DNA of 64,000 nucleotides, taken from assembly GCF_014650875.1 (NCBI RefSeq), contig NZ_BMVU01000035.1, positions 1-64,000 of the forward strand, in the 5' to 3' direction. The notes below the pieces were generated by a model. It was not told the origin of the DNA and made no database searches. It was given only the letters and a program-made list of their open reading frames with translations. Made by a program: the position numbers and the translations under genes. The stretch comes from Streptomyces minutiscleroticus (GTDB lineage Bacteria > Actinomycetota > Actinomycetes > Streptomycetales > Streptomycetaceae). Of this stretch, positions 17,331 to 25,332 are shown in pieces (the stretch's first letter is position 1; every line of letters begins with the position of its first letter).

Positions 17331-17467
17331 CGACAGATCTCCTACATCTCTTCCGGACCGGTGTGAACAGGTCCGCGACCATGGGGTTGTGACGCCCCGT
17401 GAGGGCGGGAATGTGCAGAGTGAGCTGCCCGGGAGACTAGCCGTATGTTCGAACCCGCATCCAGGTC

Positions 17468-17485
17468 TCGCCACAACTGTGGCGA
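17468..17485. promoter_or_regulatory. Operator-like palindrome between XRE and MmyB-like genes
   Basis: TCGCCACA-AC-TGTGGCGA: 8-bp perfect arms with a 2-base centre, in the divergent intergenic region 17331-17597. It is a good candidate binding site for the XRE protein, controlling both directions. Confidence 0.6.
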
Positions 17486-17521
17486 ATTCAGGCCGTCAAC
17501 AGGCGTCAAATGCCACGATAG

Positions 17522-17551
17522 TTGACATGACTGCGAGCGGGATAGCAGGAT
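17522..17551 (+). promoter_or_regulatory. Promoter-like element for the MmyB-like gene
   Basis: Consensus -35 TTGACA (17522-17527) and CAGGAT (17546-17551) with an 18-base spacer, 46 bases before the ATG at 17598. CAGGAT is close to the Streptomyces vegetative -10 TAGGAT. Confidence 0.55.
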
Positions 17552-17597
17552 CACCACGCCGCGTAAAGGCCGCACAGGCAAGAGGGGTGACCTCCCG

Positions 17598-18257
17598 ATG
17601 GCACATCAGGCAGGAGGGCAGCGCCCCCGGCAGCGCCCCGTCCCCGAGAGCCCCGAGACGCGGGCCTATCTGGAGGACTACGCCGCGCTCCTGGAGGCCG
17701 TCGCCTTCCCGTCCGTCGTCCTCGACCACCGCTGGGACGTCGTCCTGGCCAACGGCGCGTTCCGGTCACTTTTCCGGGGGGTCGGCCCGCACCCGACCGC
17801 CATGCCCGGCGACAACTTCCTGCGGTTCGTCCTCTTCCACCCGGACGCCGGCACGGTCCTCGACGAGCACGAGTCGAGCTGGTGCCTGCCGATGCTGGCG
17901 CACCTCGCGGACGCCGTGGAGCGGCACGGCCAGGACGGCGGCCTGCAGTCCATCGTGCGCGACGTCGCCCAGGACCCGATCATGCACGCCGCGTTCCGGC
18001 ACGGGCTGCCGCACTGGATCCGCGCGGTCGGCCCGGACGCCGTGGAGCACGACGGCGCGGTGCGCCCGCTGCTGCACCCCGACCCCCGCTGGGGGCGCAC
18101 GGACTGCCGGATCGTCAACGAGACGCCCAAGGCCCTGCAGAACCTCGGCTACACCCGCCTGACGCTGGTGCTGCGCGAGCCCCGCCGGCCGCGCCCGCTG
18201 CGCCGCAGACGCCGCACGGCGGGCCACCTCAGCGTGGTGCCCGCCGTGGAGGCGTGA
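17598..18257 (+). CDS. MmyB-like ligand-binding (PAS-fold) protein without DNA-binding domain
   Basis: 219 residues. Residues about 25-185 match the MmyB-like ligand-binding domain, which normally follows an XRE HTH in streptomycete regulators: FPSVVLDHRWDVVLANGAF, GDNFLRFVLFHPDA and the end QNLGYTRLTLVLREP. Here the HTH is missing. The protein begins directly before the PAS-like fold, and the preceding DNA is intergenic with its own promoter. RBS AGAGGGG. The C-terminus is a short Arg-rich tail. It may be a free sensor acting on another regulator; the divergent XRE protein is the obvious candidate. Confidence 0.8.
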   Translation: MAHQAGGQRPRQRPVPESPETRAYLEDYAALLEAVAFPSVVLDHRWDVVLANGAFRSLFRGVGPHPTAMPGDNFLRFVLFHPDAGTVLDEHESSWCLPMLAHLADAVERHGQDGGLQSIVRDVAQDPIMHAAFRHGLPHWIRAVGPDAVEHDGAVRPLLHPDPRWGRTDCRIVNETPKALQNLGYTRLTLVLREPRRPRPLRRRRRTAGHLSVVPAVEA

Positions 18258-18290
18258 GCCGCTCCCGAAGCCTCCGGGCTCCTCCGGTTC

Positions 18291-19067
18291 TCAAGGCTCC
18301 GCGACGACCAGGACGAGCGGGAGGCCGTCGCACGGCACGAGACGCCGCCCGGCCTCGCTGACCGGCCGCCGGCGCGCCAGGGACGCCGCGGGGCGGGGCT
18401 CCTTGGCGAGGGAGCCCGCGAGGTGCCCCGGGTCGGTGGAGGCCGTGACCCGGCCCCGGGCGTTGACCAGGTACGCCGGTCCCGGCAGGCGCTGCAGGAG
18501 CGGGAGCACGGCGGCCTCGAAGTGGCGCAGGTAGACGTCGGCGGCGGCGACCCCCGCGAAGCGCCCGGCGACGGTGACCGGGGCGGACAGGGTCAGGCTG
18601 TACTCGTCGGAGCAGAGGTAGTCCACGTACGGTCCGGCGACCGTCCGCTCACCGGTGTCGCGGGGCAGCGCGAACCACTCCCAGTGCGTGTAGTCCGAGT
18701 AGGCCGACCGCTGCGGGTCCAGGTCGAGCAGCAGCGGCTGCACCTCGCCCGCGGAGTCCGACTGCCACCACTCCAGCCACGCCGGGACGTCGTCCAGCAG
18801 GCCGGGCCGCGCCACGAACCCCGCCCCGGACACCAGCGGGCAGCGGGCCAGGCGCAGATGGAGGCCGGGCCTCAGGGCGGCCAGGTCGGCCGAGACGGGG
18901 CGGCGGCCCCCGGCGGTGACGCGCGACAGCAGGGCCGTCGCGTCCGCGCGGGTCTGCGCGACGGCGTCGAAGACGGCCTCGAGGACGCAGCGGACCCCGG
19001 CCGCGACACCCGTCTCAGGGGTCGCGTCGAGAGTCGCCGTGCCGACGGGGCCGGAGCTGCTCCTCAT
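18291..19067 (-). CDS. Cache-like sensor domain protein
   Basis: 258 residues resembling a single Cache (PDC-type) small-molecule binding domain: DYTHWEWFALPRDTGERTVAGPYVDY and APVTVAGRFAGVAAADVYLRHFE are the typical strand pattern, followed by PAYLVNARGRVTAST. No transmembrane segment is obvious, which is unusual because Cache domains are normally extracytoplasmic parts of receptors. The ATG at 19067 has GGAGG and starts inside the gntR gene (53-base overlap), so the two are translated together. It probably senses a ligand related to the divergent transporter's substrate. Confidence 0.72.
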   Translation of the reverse strand: MRSSSGPVGTATLDATPETGVAAGVRCVLEAVFDAVAQTRADATALLSRVTAGGRRPVSADLAALRPGLHLRLARCPLVSGAGFVARPGLLDDVPAWLEWWQSDSAGEVQPLLLDLDPQRSAYSDYTHWEWFALPRDTGERTVAGPYVDYLCSDEYSLTLSAPVTVAGRFAGVAAADVYLRHFEAAVLPLLQRLPGPAYLVNARGRVTASTDPGHLAGSLAKEPRPAASLARRRPVSEAGRRLVPCDGLPLVLVVAEP

Positions 19068-19848
19068 GGGTGCCCTCCAGCGGACGGGGACCGGATGCCG
19101 TGCCCGGCAGTGCGAGGCGCAGGGCGATGAGCCGCGCCGTGGACTCCTGCACGCACCGCTCGGCCAGCTCCCTGGCCGAGTCGGAGGCCCCATCCTGCAC
19201 CGCCGAGATCACGGAGCGGTGACGCTCGGCGACTTCTTCACGGTATGCGTCCTGTGCGAGCACGAGGCACAGCAGGGCGCCGATCTCCGTCTGCAGGCCC
19301 ACCTGCTCGCGGGTGAGCCGCGCGGACTGGGCCGCGGCCGCCAGCTCCACGTGGAACCTGCCGTACATCCGGCTGCGTGCCGCCGCGTCGTCCGCGTGCG
19401 CCAACTCGTCGAGCGTACGCCGAAGTTGAAGCAGATCCTCCGGCTCCGTACGCTGGGCCGCGAGCCGCGCGGCCGCACCCGAGACGGCCGCCCAGTGATC
19501 GCCCAGGTCCCGCAGCTCCTCGGTGCTCCAGCCGGCGAGCCGGGCCTGGAGGCGCTCCGTGCCGGGAAGTTCGGGGAGGGAGACGAAACTGCCCCCGCCA
19601 CGCCCTCTGCGGGTGATGACCAGGCCCTGCTGACGCAGGGCCATGAGCGCCTCCCGCAGGGTCACGGTGGACACGCCGAGCTGGCCCGCCAGCTCGCTCT
19701 CGCCGGGCAGCTGCTCCCCGTCGGCGAGCAGTCCCAGCTCGATGGCGTCGCCCAGCCTGCGGACGACGGCCTCCACCCGGGCGCGGTTGTCCACCGGGGT
19801 GAAGACCGCCCTCCGCGCTCCGCCCATGCCTTGCTTCACGGCCACCAC
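19015..19848 (-). CDS. FadR-subfamily GntR regulator
   Basis: 277 residues. The N-terminal winged helix (about 20-85) includes LLADGEQLPGESELAGQLGVSTVTLREAL, typical of GntR; the helical C-terminal FCD-type domain (about 100-245) contains ARSRMYGRFHVELAAAAQSARL and AERHRSVISAV. Start: GTG 19848 or 19845, or ATG 19827; none has a clear Shine-Dalgarno. It diverges from the polyamine-type ABC operon and overlaps the Cache gene, so it is the likely ligand-responsive regulator of that transporter. A GTTGACTCAAC palindrome lies just upstream of its start. Confidence 0.88.
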   Translation of the reverse strand: MVAVKQGMGGARRAVFTPVDNRARVEAVVRRLGDAIELGLLADGEQLPGESELAGQLGVSTVTLREALMALRQQGLVITRRGRGGGSFVSLPELPGTERLQARLAGWSTEELRDLGDHWAAVSGAAARLAAQRTEPEDLLQLRRTLDELAHADDAAARSRMYGRFHVELAAAAQSARLTREQVGLQTEIGALLCLVLAQDAYREEVAERHRSVISAVQDGASDSARELAERCVQESTARLIALRLALPGTASGPRPLEGTHEEQLRPRRHGDSRRDP

Positions 19849-19855
19849 CTTGTGC

Positions 19856-19866
19856 GTTGACTCAAC
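19856..19866. promoter_or_regulatory. Palindrome between gntR and the polyamine-type ABC operon
   Basis: GTTGA-C-TCAAC, perfect 5-bp arms. CCTTAAGG follows at 19872-19879. The 100-base divergent region is AT-rich and contains TTGACT and TTGAAC -35-like hexamers. Likely GntR operator region. Confidence 0.5.
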
Positions 19867-19952
19867 CTTTACCTTAAGGGGGACTTGAGCTTTGAACTAT
19901 GACTTCATATCTTTTCATTCAACGTTCGAGAGCGTCAGAAAGGTTCCCGCCC

Positions 19953-20999
19953 ATGGAGGCACCAGCGGTCCGGCTCCAGGGCCTGCGGAAGTCGTTCGGT
20001 GAGACGACCGCCGTGTCCGGGGTCGACCTGGAGATCGGCGACGGGGAGTTCTTCTCGATGCTCGGCCCGTCCGGCTCGGGCAAGACGACGGTCCTGCGGA
20101 TGATCGCCGGTTTCGAGACCCCCACCGCGGGCCGCATCGAGCTGGCCGGGCAGGAGGTCACCGGCCTCGCCCCCTTCGAGCGGGACGTCCACACCGTGTT
20201 CCAGGACTACGCGCTCTTCCCGCACATGACCGTCGAGCAGAACGTCGCCTACGGACTCAAGATCCGCAAGGTGCCCCGGGCACAGCGCCGCGCCCGGGCC
20301 CGCGAGGCGCTGGCCGGCGTCCGCCTGGAGAAGTTCGCCGACCGCCGGCCCGCGCAGCTCTCCGGCGGCCAGCGCCAGCGCGTCGCCCTCGCCCGCGCCC
20401 TCGTCGGCCGCCCCCGCCTGCTCCTGCTCGACGAACCCCTCGGCGCCCTCGACCTCAAGCTGCGCGAGCAGATGCAGGTCGAGCTGAAGGCGATCCAGCG
20501 CGAGGTCGGCATCACCTTCGTCTTCGTCACCCACGACCAGGAGGAGGCGCTGACGATGAGCGACCGCATAGCGGTCTTCAACGAGGGCCGCATCGAGCAG
20601 GTCGGCACCCCGGCCGAGGTCTACGAGAAGCCGGCGACCCCGTTCGTCGCGGGCTTCGTCGGCACCTCCAACCTCCTCACCCACGAGGCCGCGCAGCGGA
20701 TCGTCGGCCGCCCCGGCGTCTACAGCGTCCGGCCGGAGAAGATCCACGTGCTCACCGGCGGCGCCGCGGTCACCCCCGCCGCGGAGCCGGACCGCATCAC
20801 CGCCGACGGCACCGTGGCCGAGGTCGTCTACCTGGGGGACGCCACCCGTTTCCTGGTCGACCTCGACGCCGGAGGGCGCCTCACCGCCCTCCAGCAGAAC
20901 CTGGAGACCTCCTCCGAGGACGTCGCCGCACTGCGCGGCGCCCGCGTCAGGCTCCAGTGGCAGCAGCGGCACACCTTCCGGGTGCCGGACGCCGTCTGA
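19953..20999 (+). CDS. Polyamine-type ABC transporter ATP-binding protein (PotA-like)
   Basis: 348 residues. Energises uptake through the two permeases downstream. Walker A GPSGSGKTT, Q-loop VFQDYALFPHM, ABC signature LSGGQRQRVALARAL, Walker B LLLLDEPLGALD, switch VTHDQEEA. The C-terminal 100 residues form the TOBE domain typical of spermidine/putrescine and sulfate/Fe importers. The ATG at 19953 (AGAAAGG upstream) starts just before the conserved region. First gene of a four-gene operon with a PotD-type binding protein, hence the polyamine assignment; the exact substrate is not proven. Confidence 0.9.
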   Translation: MEAPAVRLQGLRKSFGETTAVSGVDLEIGDGEFFSMLGPSGSGKTTVLRMIAGFETPTAGRIELAGQEVTGLAPFERDVHTVFQDYALFPHMTVEQNVAYGLKIRKVPRAQRRARAREALAGVRLEKFADRRPAQLSGGQRQRVALARALVGRPRLLLLDEPLGALDLKLREQMQVELKAIQREVGITFVFVTHDQEEALTMSDRIAVFNEGRIEQVGTPAEVYEKPATPFVAGFVGTSNLLTHEAAQRIVGRPGVYSVRPEKIHVLTGGAAVTPAAEPDRITADGTVAEVVYLGDATRFLVDLDAGGRLTALQQNLETSSEDVAALRGARVRLQWQQRHTFRVPDAV

Positions 21000-21083
21000 A
21001 CCACCCGCAGCACCCCGGGCCGCGGGCGGCGACCGCCGCCGGCGCCCCGCCCATCCCCCCTTCCCAGCCCCCTGGAGATCTCC

Positions 21084-22289
21084 GTGCGTCTCAACAGGTC
21101 AGTCAAGGCCGCCGTCGCCGTCGGCGCCCTGCTGCTGGTCACCGCCTGCGGCTCGTCCGACGACGAGGGCGGCTCCCCGTCCGCGCAGTCCGGGCTCAAC
21201 CCGCCGGACCTCAAGGCCCAGTCGAAGCTCGGCAGGACCGAGGGCCAGGTCAACCTCATCAACTGGGCCGGCTACGTCGAGGACGGCTCCAACGACCCGA
21301 AGGTGGACTGGGTCAGCGACTTCGAGAAGGAGACCGGCTGCCAGGTCAACTCCAAGGTGGCGGCCAGCTCCGACGAGATGGTCAAGCTGATGAAGACCGG
21401 CCAGTACGACGCGGTCTCCGCCTCCGGCGACGCCTCCCTGCGCCTCATAGCCTCCGGCGACGCCGCCCCGGTCAACACCGACCTGGTGCCCAACTACAAG
21501 GACGTCTTCGGCGGCCTGAAGAACCAGGAGTGGAACTCCGTCGACGGCACCGCGTACGGCATCCCGCACGGCCGCGGCGCCAACCTGCTCATGTACAACA
21601 CCGAGAAGGTCAAGCCCGCCCCGGACTCCTGGTCCGTGGTCTTCGACGGCGCCTCGAAGTACAAGGGCAAGGTCACCGCGTACGACTCCCCGATCTACAT
21701 CGCCGACGCGGCCCTCTACCTCAAGGCGACCCGGCCCGACCTGAAGATCGAGAACCCGTACGCGCTCGACCAGAAGCAGTTCGACGCGGCCGTGGACCTG
21801 CTGAAGAAGCAGAACGAGAACGTCGGCGAGTACTGGGGCGACTACCTCAAGGAGGTCTCCGCCTTCAAGAGCGGCGACTCCGTGGTCGGCACCACCTGGC
21901 AGGTCATCGCCAACCTGGCGGAGGACGAGGGCGCGAAGGTCGAGGCGGTCGTCCCCAAGGAGGGCTCCACCGGCTGGTCCGACACCTGGATGCTGTCCGC
22001 CAAGGCCAAGCACCCCAACTGCGCCTACAAGTGGATGGACTGGATCATCTCCCCCAAGGCCAACGCCCAGGTCGCCGAGTACTTCGGCGAGGCGCCGGCC
22101 AACTCCAAGGCGTGTGACCTGACCAGCGTCAAGGACTGGTGCGAGACCTACCACGCGGCCGACGAGGACTACTGGAAGAACACCGCGTTCTGGAACACGC
22201 CGATCGAGCAGTGCCTCGACGGCCGCACCGACACCAAGTGCGTGCCCTACGCCAAGTGGGTCCAGGCCTGGACCGAGATCAAGGGCTGA
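21084..22289 (+). CDS. Polyamine-type ABC transporter substrate-binding lipoprotein (PotD-like)
   Basis: 401 residues. Signal peptide with lipobox LVTAC (Cys 22), so it is lipid-anchored outside the membrane. The mature part has the PotD/PotF-type start (GQVNLINWAGYVED) and a WMDWIISPKANAQVAEYFGEAPAN hinge region typical of spermidine/putrescine binders. GTG start with GGAG upstream. It belongs to the PotA-D-B-C-like operon controlled by the divergent GntR protein. Confidence 0.9.
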   Translation: MRLNRSVKAAVAVGALLLVTACGSSDDEGGSPSAQSGLNPPDLKAQSKLGRTEGQVNLINWAGYVEDGSNDPKVDWVSDFEKETGCQVNSKVAASSDEMVKLMKTGQYDAVSASGDASLRLIASGDAAPVNTDLVPNYKDVFGGLKNQEWNSVDGTAYGIPHGRGANLLMYNTEKVKPAPDSWSVVFDGASKYKGKVTAYDSPIYIADAALYLKATRPDLKIENPYALDQKQFDAAVDLLKKQNENVGEYWGDYLKEVSAFKSGDSVVGTTWQVIANLAEDEGAKVEAVVPKEGSTGWSDTWMLSAKAKHPNCAYKWMDWIISPKANAQVAEYFGEAPANSKACDLTSVKDWCETYHAADEDYWKNTAFWNTPIEQCLDGRTDTKCVPYAKWVQAWTEIKG

Positions 22290-22297
22290 CCGGCCCG

Positions 22298-23194
22298 ATG
22301 ACGCCGTCGCACACCGTGCGGACCGCCGGACGCTCCCGCGTCCGGCGGCTCGCCGGGGCCCTGCACCGCCGCCCGCGGCTGCGGCTGTCCCTGCTCCTGA
22401 CCGCGCCCCTGCTGTGGCTGGCCGTGCTCTACCTGGGCTCGCTGGCCGTGCTGTTCGTCTCCGCCTTCTGGACCACGAACTCCTTCACCTCCGAGGTCGT
22501 CAAGGTCTGGTCGACGGACAACTTCGAGGCGCTGTTCACCACGCCGGTCTTCCGGCAGGTGATCTGGCGCAGCATCGGCGTGGCGCTCGCGGTCACCGCG
22601 CTGTGCGCCGTGATCGCCCTCCCGATCGCCTTCTACACGGCCCGGGTCGCCCGGCCCCGGTGGCGCCCGCTCCTCGTGGTCGCGATCCTCACCCCGCTGT
22701 GGGCCAGCTACCTGGTCAAGGTGTACGCGTGGCGGCTGATCCTCTCCGAGGGCGGCCTCGCCGACTGGCTGCTGGCGCCCCTCGGGCTCGACGGCCCCGG
22801 CTACGGGCTCACCGCCGCGGTCGTCACCCTGACGTACCTGTGGCTGCCGTACATGATCCTGCCGATCCACACGGCGCTGGAGCAGCTGCCCGACAACCTG
22901 CTCGACGCCTCCGCCGACCTGGGCGCGCGGCCCGGGCGGACCCTGCGCTCGGTGGTGCTCCCGGTGGTGCTGCCCTCCGTGGCGGCGGGCTCGGTGTTCA
23001 CCTTCTCGCTCAGCCTCGGCGACTACATCACCGTGCAGATCGTGGGCGGCAAGACCCAGCTCATCGGCAACCTCGTGTACTCCAACATCGAGCTGAACCT
23101 GCCGATGGCCGCCGCGCTCGGCACCGTGCCCGTCGTGGTCATCGTGGTGTACCTGCTCGCGATGCGCCGCACCGGCGCCCTCAGCAGCCTCTAG
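22298..23194 (+). CDS. Polyamine-type ABC transporter permease 1 (PotB-like)
   Basis: 298 residues, six predicted membrane segments, with the EAA-type cytoplasmic loop LLDASADLGARPGRTLRSVVLP that contacts the ATPase. The ATG at 22298 lies 8 bases after the binding-protein stop. Upstream extensions of the frame are antisense or overlapping shadow and are rejected. Works as a heterodimer with the next gene product. Confidence 0.92.
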   Translation: MTPSHTVRTAGRSRVRRLAGALHRRPRLRLSLLLTAPLLWLAVLYLGSLAVLFVSAFWTTNSFTSEVVKVWSTDNFEALFTTPVFRQVIWRSIGVALAVTALCAVIALPIAFYTARVARPRWRPLLVVAILTPLWASYLVKVYAWRLILSEGGLADWLLAPLGLDGPGYGLTAAVVTLTYLWLPYMILPIHTALEQLPDNLLDASADLGARPGRTLRSVVLPVVLPSVAAGSVFTFSLSLGDYITVQIVGGKTQLIGNLVYSNIELNLPMAAALGTVPVVVIVVYLLAMRRTGALSSL

Positions 23195-23212
23195 TCCGGG
23201 GAGACCTCCGCC

Positions 23213-24028
23213 ATGCACCTCTCCCGTCCCGCGCGTGTCGCGCTGCGCGTCGCCGCCTGCCTGGGCTTCGCGGTCGTCTACGTCCCGCTGGCGCTCGTCC
23301 TGCTCAACTCCTTCAGCACCGACCGCAGCGCGAGCTGGCCGCCCGACGGCCTGACCCTGCACTGGTGGTCGGTGGCCTGGGACAACGCCGGCGCCCGGTC
23401 GGCGCTGTGGGTGTCGGTCAAGGCCGGCCTCGGCGCCACCGCCGTCGCCGTGGTGCTCGGCACCCTGATCGCGTTCGCCGTGGCGCGGCACCGCTTCTTC
23501 GGCCGCGACACCGTCTCCTTCGTGGTCGTGCTGCCGATCGCGCTGCCCGGCATCGTCACCGGCATCGCGCTCAACTCCGCGTTCAGCACGGTCCTGGAGC
23601 CGCTCGGGATCGGCCTCGGCATGTTCACCGTGGTCGTCGGCCACGCCACCTTCTGCATCGTCGTGGTCTTCAACAACGTCGTGGCCCGGCTGCGCCGCAC
23701 CTCCGGCAGTTACGAGGAGGCGGCGATGGACCTGGGCGCGCACACCTTCCGGGCGTTCGTGGACGTCACCTTCCCGATGGTGCGCTCCTCGCTGCTGGCG
23801 GGCGCGCTGCTCGCCTTCGCGCTCTCCTTCGACGAGATCGTGGTGACCACCTTCACGGCCGGTCCGGGCGTCGAGACCCTGCCCATCTGGATCTTCAACA
23901 ACATGACCAGGCCGCAGCAGGCGCCCGTCGTCAACGTGCTGGCGGCCGTCCTGGTCCTGCTGTCCGTGATCCCCATCTACATCGCCCAGCGGCTGTCCGC
24001 GGACACGGCGGCGTCGAGCCGGGTCTGA
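23213..24028 (+). CDS. Polyamine-type ABC transporter permease 2 (PotC-like)
   Basis: 271 residues, six membrane segments, EAA loop SYEEAAMDLGAHTFRAFVDVTFP. It begins 18 bases after permease 1 with GGGGAGACC as ribosome binding site. Last gene of the operon, followed by a 22-bp hairpin terminator. Confidence 0.92.
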   Translation: MHLSRPARVALRVAACLGFAVVYVPLALVLLNSFSTDRSASWPPDGLTLHWWSVAWDNAGARSALWVSVKAGLGATAVAVVLGTLIAFAVARHRFFGRDTVSFVVVLPIALPGIVTGIALNSAFSTVLEPLGIGLGMFTVVVGHATFCIVVVFNNVVARLRRTSGSYEEAAMDLGAHTFRAFVDVTFPMVRSSLLAGALLAFALSFDEIVVTTFTAGPGVETLPIWIFNNMTRPQQAPVVNVLAAVLVLLSVIPIYIAQRLSADTAASSRV

Positions 24029-24062
24029 TCCGGCACCGGGGCGACGCCCCGGACGCGGGCGC

Positions 24063-24107
24063 GTGCGTTGAAGGGGCGGCTCCCCGGGAGCCGCCCCTTC
24101 AACGCAC
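24063..24107. terminator. 22-bp perfect hairpin terminator
   Basis: The arms at 24063-24084 and 24086-24107 are perfectly complementary around a single central base. It ends the importer operon and insulates the lacI-type gene starting 43 bases further on. Confidence 0.85.
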
Positions 24108-24111
24108 GGTA

Positions 24112-24135
24112 CGCAAGCCGTTTGCAAAGCTTGCG
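24112..24135. promoter_or_regulatory. LacI-type operator candidate before the lacI-like gene
   Basis: CGCAAGC-N10-GCTTGCG inverted repeat, with TTTGCAAA in its centre and a further CTTGCGC half-site at 24141-24147, immediately before the ATG at 24150. Consistent with autoregulation by the LacI-family protein. Confidence 0.6.
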
Positions 24136-24149
24136 CTATTCTTGCGCGC

Positions 24150-25160
24150 ATGACGCGACGACTTGCTCAGGTGGCCCGGAAGGTCGGAGTCAGCGAGGCC
24201 ACGGTCAGCCGGGTGCTCAACGGCAAGCCCGGGGTCTCGGAGGCCACCCGGCAGGCGGTGCTCTCCGCGCTCGACGTCCTCGGCTACGAGCGGCCCACAC
24301 AGCTGCGCGGCGAGCGCGCCCGGCTCGTCGGCCTGGTCCTGCCCGAGCTGCAGAACCCGATCTTCCCGGCGTTCGCCGAGGTCATCGGCGGCGCGCTGGC
24401 CCAGCTCGGACTCACCCCCGTGCTGTGCACGCAGACCAAGGGCGGCGTCTCCGAGGCCGACTACGTGGACCTGCTCCTCCAGCAGCAGGTGTCCGGGGTG
24501 GTGTTCGCCGGCGGCCTGTACGCCCAGGCCGACGCCCCGCACGAGCACTACCGGCGGCTCGCCGCGCGCAACATCCCGGTCGTGCTGGTCAACGCGGCCA
24601 TAGAACACCTCGGCTTCCCGGGCGTCTCCTGCGACGACACCGTCGCGGTCGAGCAGGGCTGGCGCCACCTCGCCTCCCTCGGTCACGAGCGCATCGGCCT
24701 CGTCCTGGGCCCCGGCGACCACGTCCCCTCCCACCGCAAGCTCGCCGCCGCCCGCGCGCTGGCCGCCGCGAGCGGCGCCGAGCTGCCCGAGGAGCACGTC
24801 GCACGGGCGATGTTCTCCCTGGAGGGGGGCCAGGCCGCCGCCTCCCGGCTCCTGGACCGCGGCGTCACCGGCTTCCTGTGCGCCAGCGACCCGCTCGCGC
24901 TGGGCGCCGTACGGGCCGCGCGCCGCAAGGGGCTCGCCGTGCCCGCGCAGGTGTCGGTCGTGGGGTACGACGACTCGGCGTTCATGAACTGCACCGAGCC
25001 CCCGCTGACCACCGTCCGCCAGCCCATCGAGGCCATGGGGCGCGCCGCCGTGGAGATGCTGAACGCGCAGATCGGCGGCCAGTCCGTACCGGCCGAGGAG
25101 CTCCTGTTCGAGCCGGAGCTCGTGGTGCGCGGCTCGACCGCGCAGGCCCCCCGCGCCTGA
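24150..25160 (+). CDS. LacI-family repressor of the alpha-glucan locus
   Basis: 336 residues. The N-terminal HTH and hinge (about 3-58) include RKVGVSEATVSRVLNGKPGVSEATR; the rest is the periplasmic-binding-like sugar domain, including SVVGYDDSAFMNCTEPPLTTVRQP, a family hallmark. Same direction as and directly upstream of a sugar ABC importer, a GH13 and a GH87 enzyme, so it most likely represses them until an alpha-glucoside is present. Only about 2 bases separate the ATG from operator-like half-sites. Confidence 0.93.
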   Translation: MTRRLAQVARKVGVSEATVSRVLNGKPGVSEATRQAVLSALDVLGYERPTQLRGERARLVGLVLPELQNPIFPAFAEVIGGALAQLGLTPVLCTQTKGGVSEADYVDLLLQQQVSGVVFAGGLYAQADAPHEHYRRLAARNIPVVLVNAAIEHLGFPGVSCDDTVAVEQGWRHLASLGHERIGLVLGPGDHVPSHRKLAAARALAAASGAELPEEHVARAMFSLEGGQAAASRLLDRGVTGFLCASDPLALGAVRAARRKGLAVPAQVSVVGYDDSAFMNCTEPPLTTVRQPIEAMGRAAVEMLNAQIGGQSVPAEELLFEPELVVRGSTAQAPRA

Positions 25161-25253
25161 CGGCCGAACGGCGGGCACAGAGAATCATCCGCCTGTCGAA
25201 TAATTACAGAGTTCGCGCGACATCTTGCGGTCAGATATTGACAGTGCTTGAGT

Positions 25254-25279
25254 GTGCGGCGCCAGACACGGCGCCGCAC
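25254..25279 (+). promoter_or_regulatory. Leader hairpin before the sugar-binding protein gene
   Basis: GTGCGGCGCC-AGACAC-GGCGCCGCAC: 10-bp stem and 6-base loop between a TTGACA -35-like element (25238-25243) and the start at 25333. It may attenuate transcription from the regulator gene or stabilise the transporter mRNA. The 170-base gap is otherwise AT-richer than average (GAATAATTACAG). Confidence 0.5.
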
Positions 25280-25332
25280 CGCCCGGTGTGCCGCCGTGGG
25301 CCTTCCACGCGCCTGCCCGAAGGGGTCCGCCC

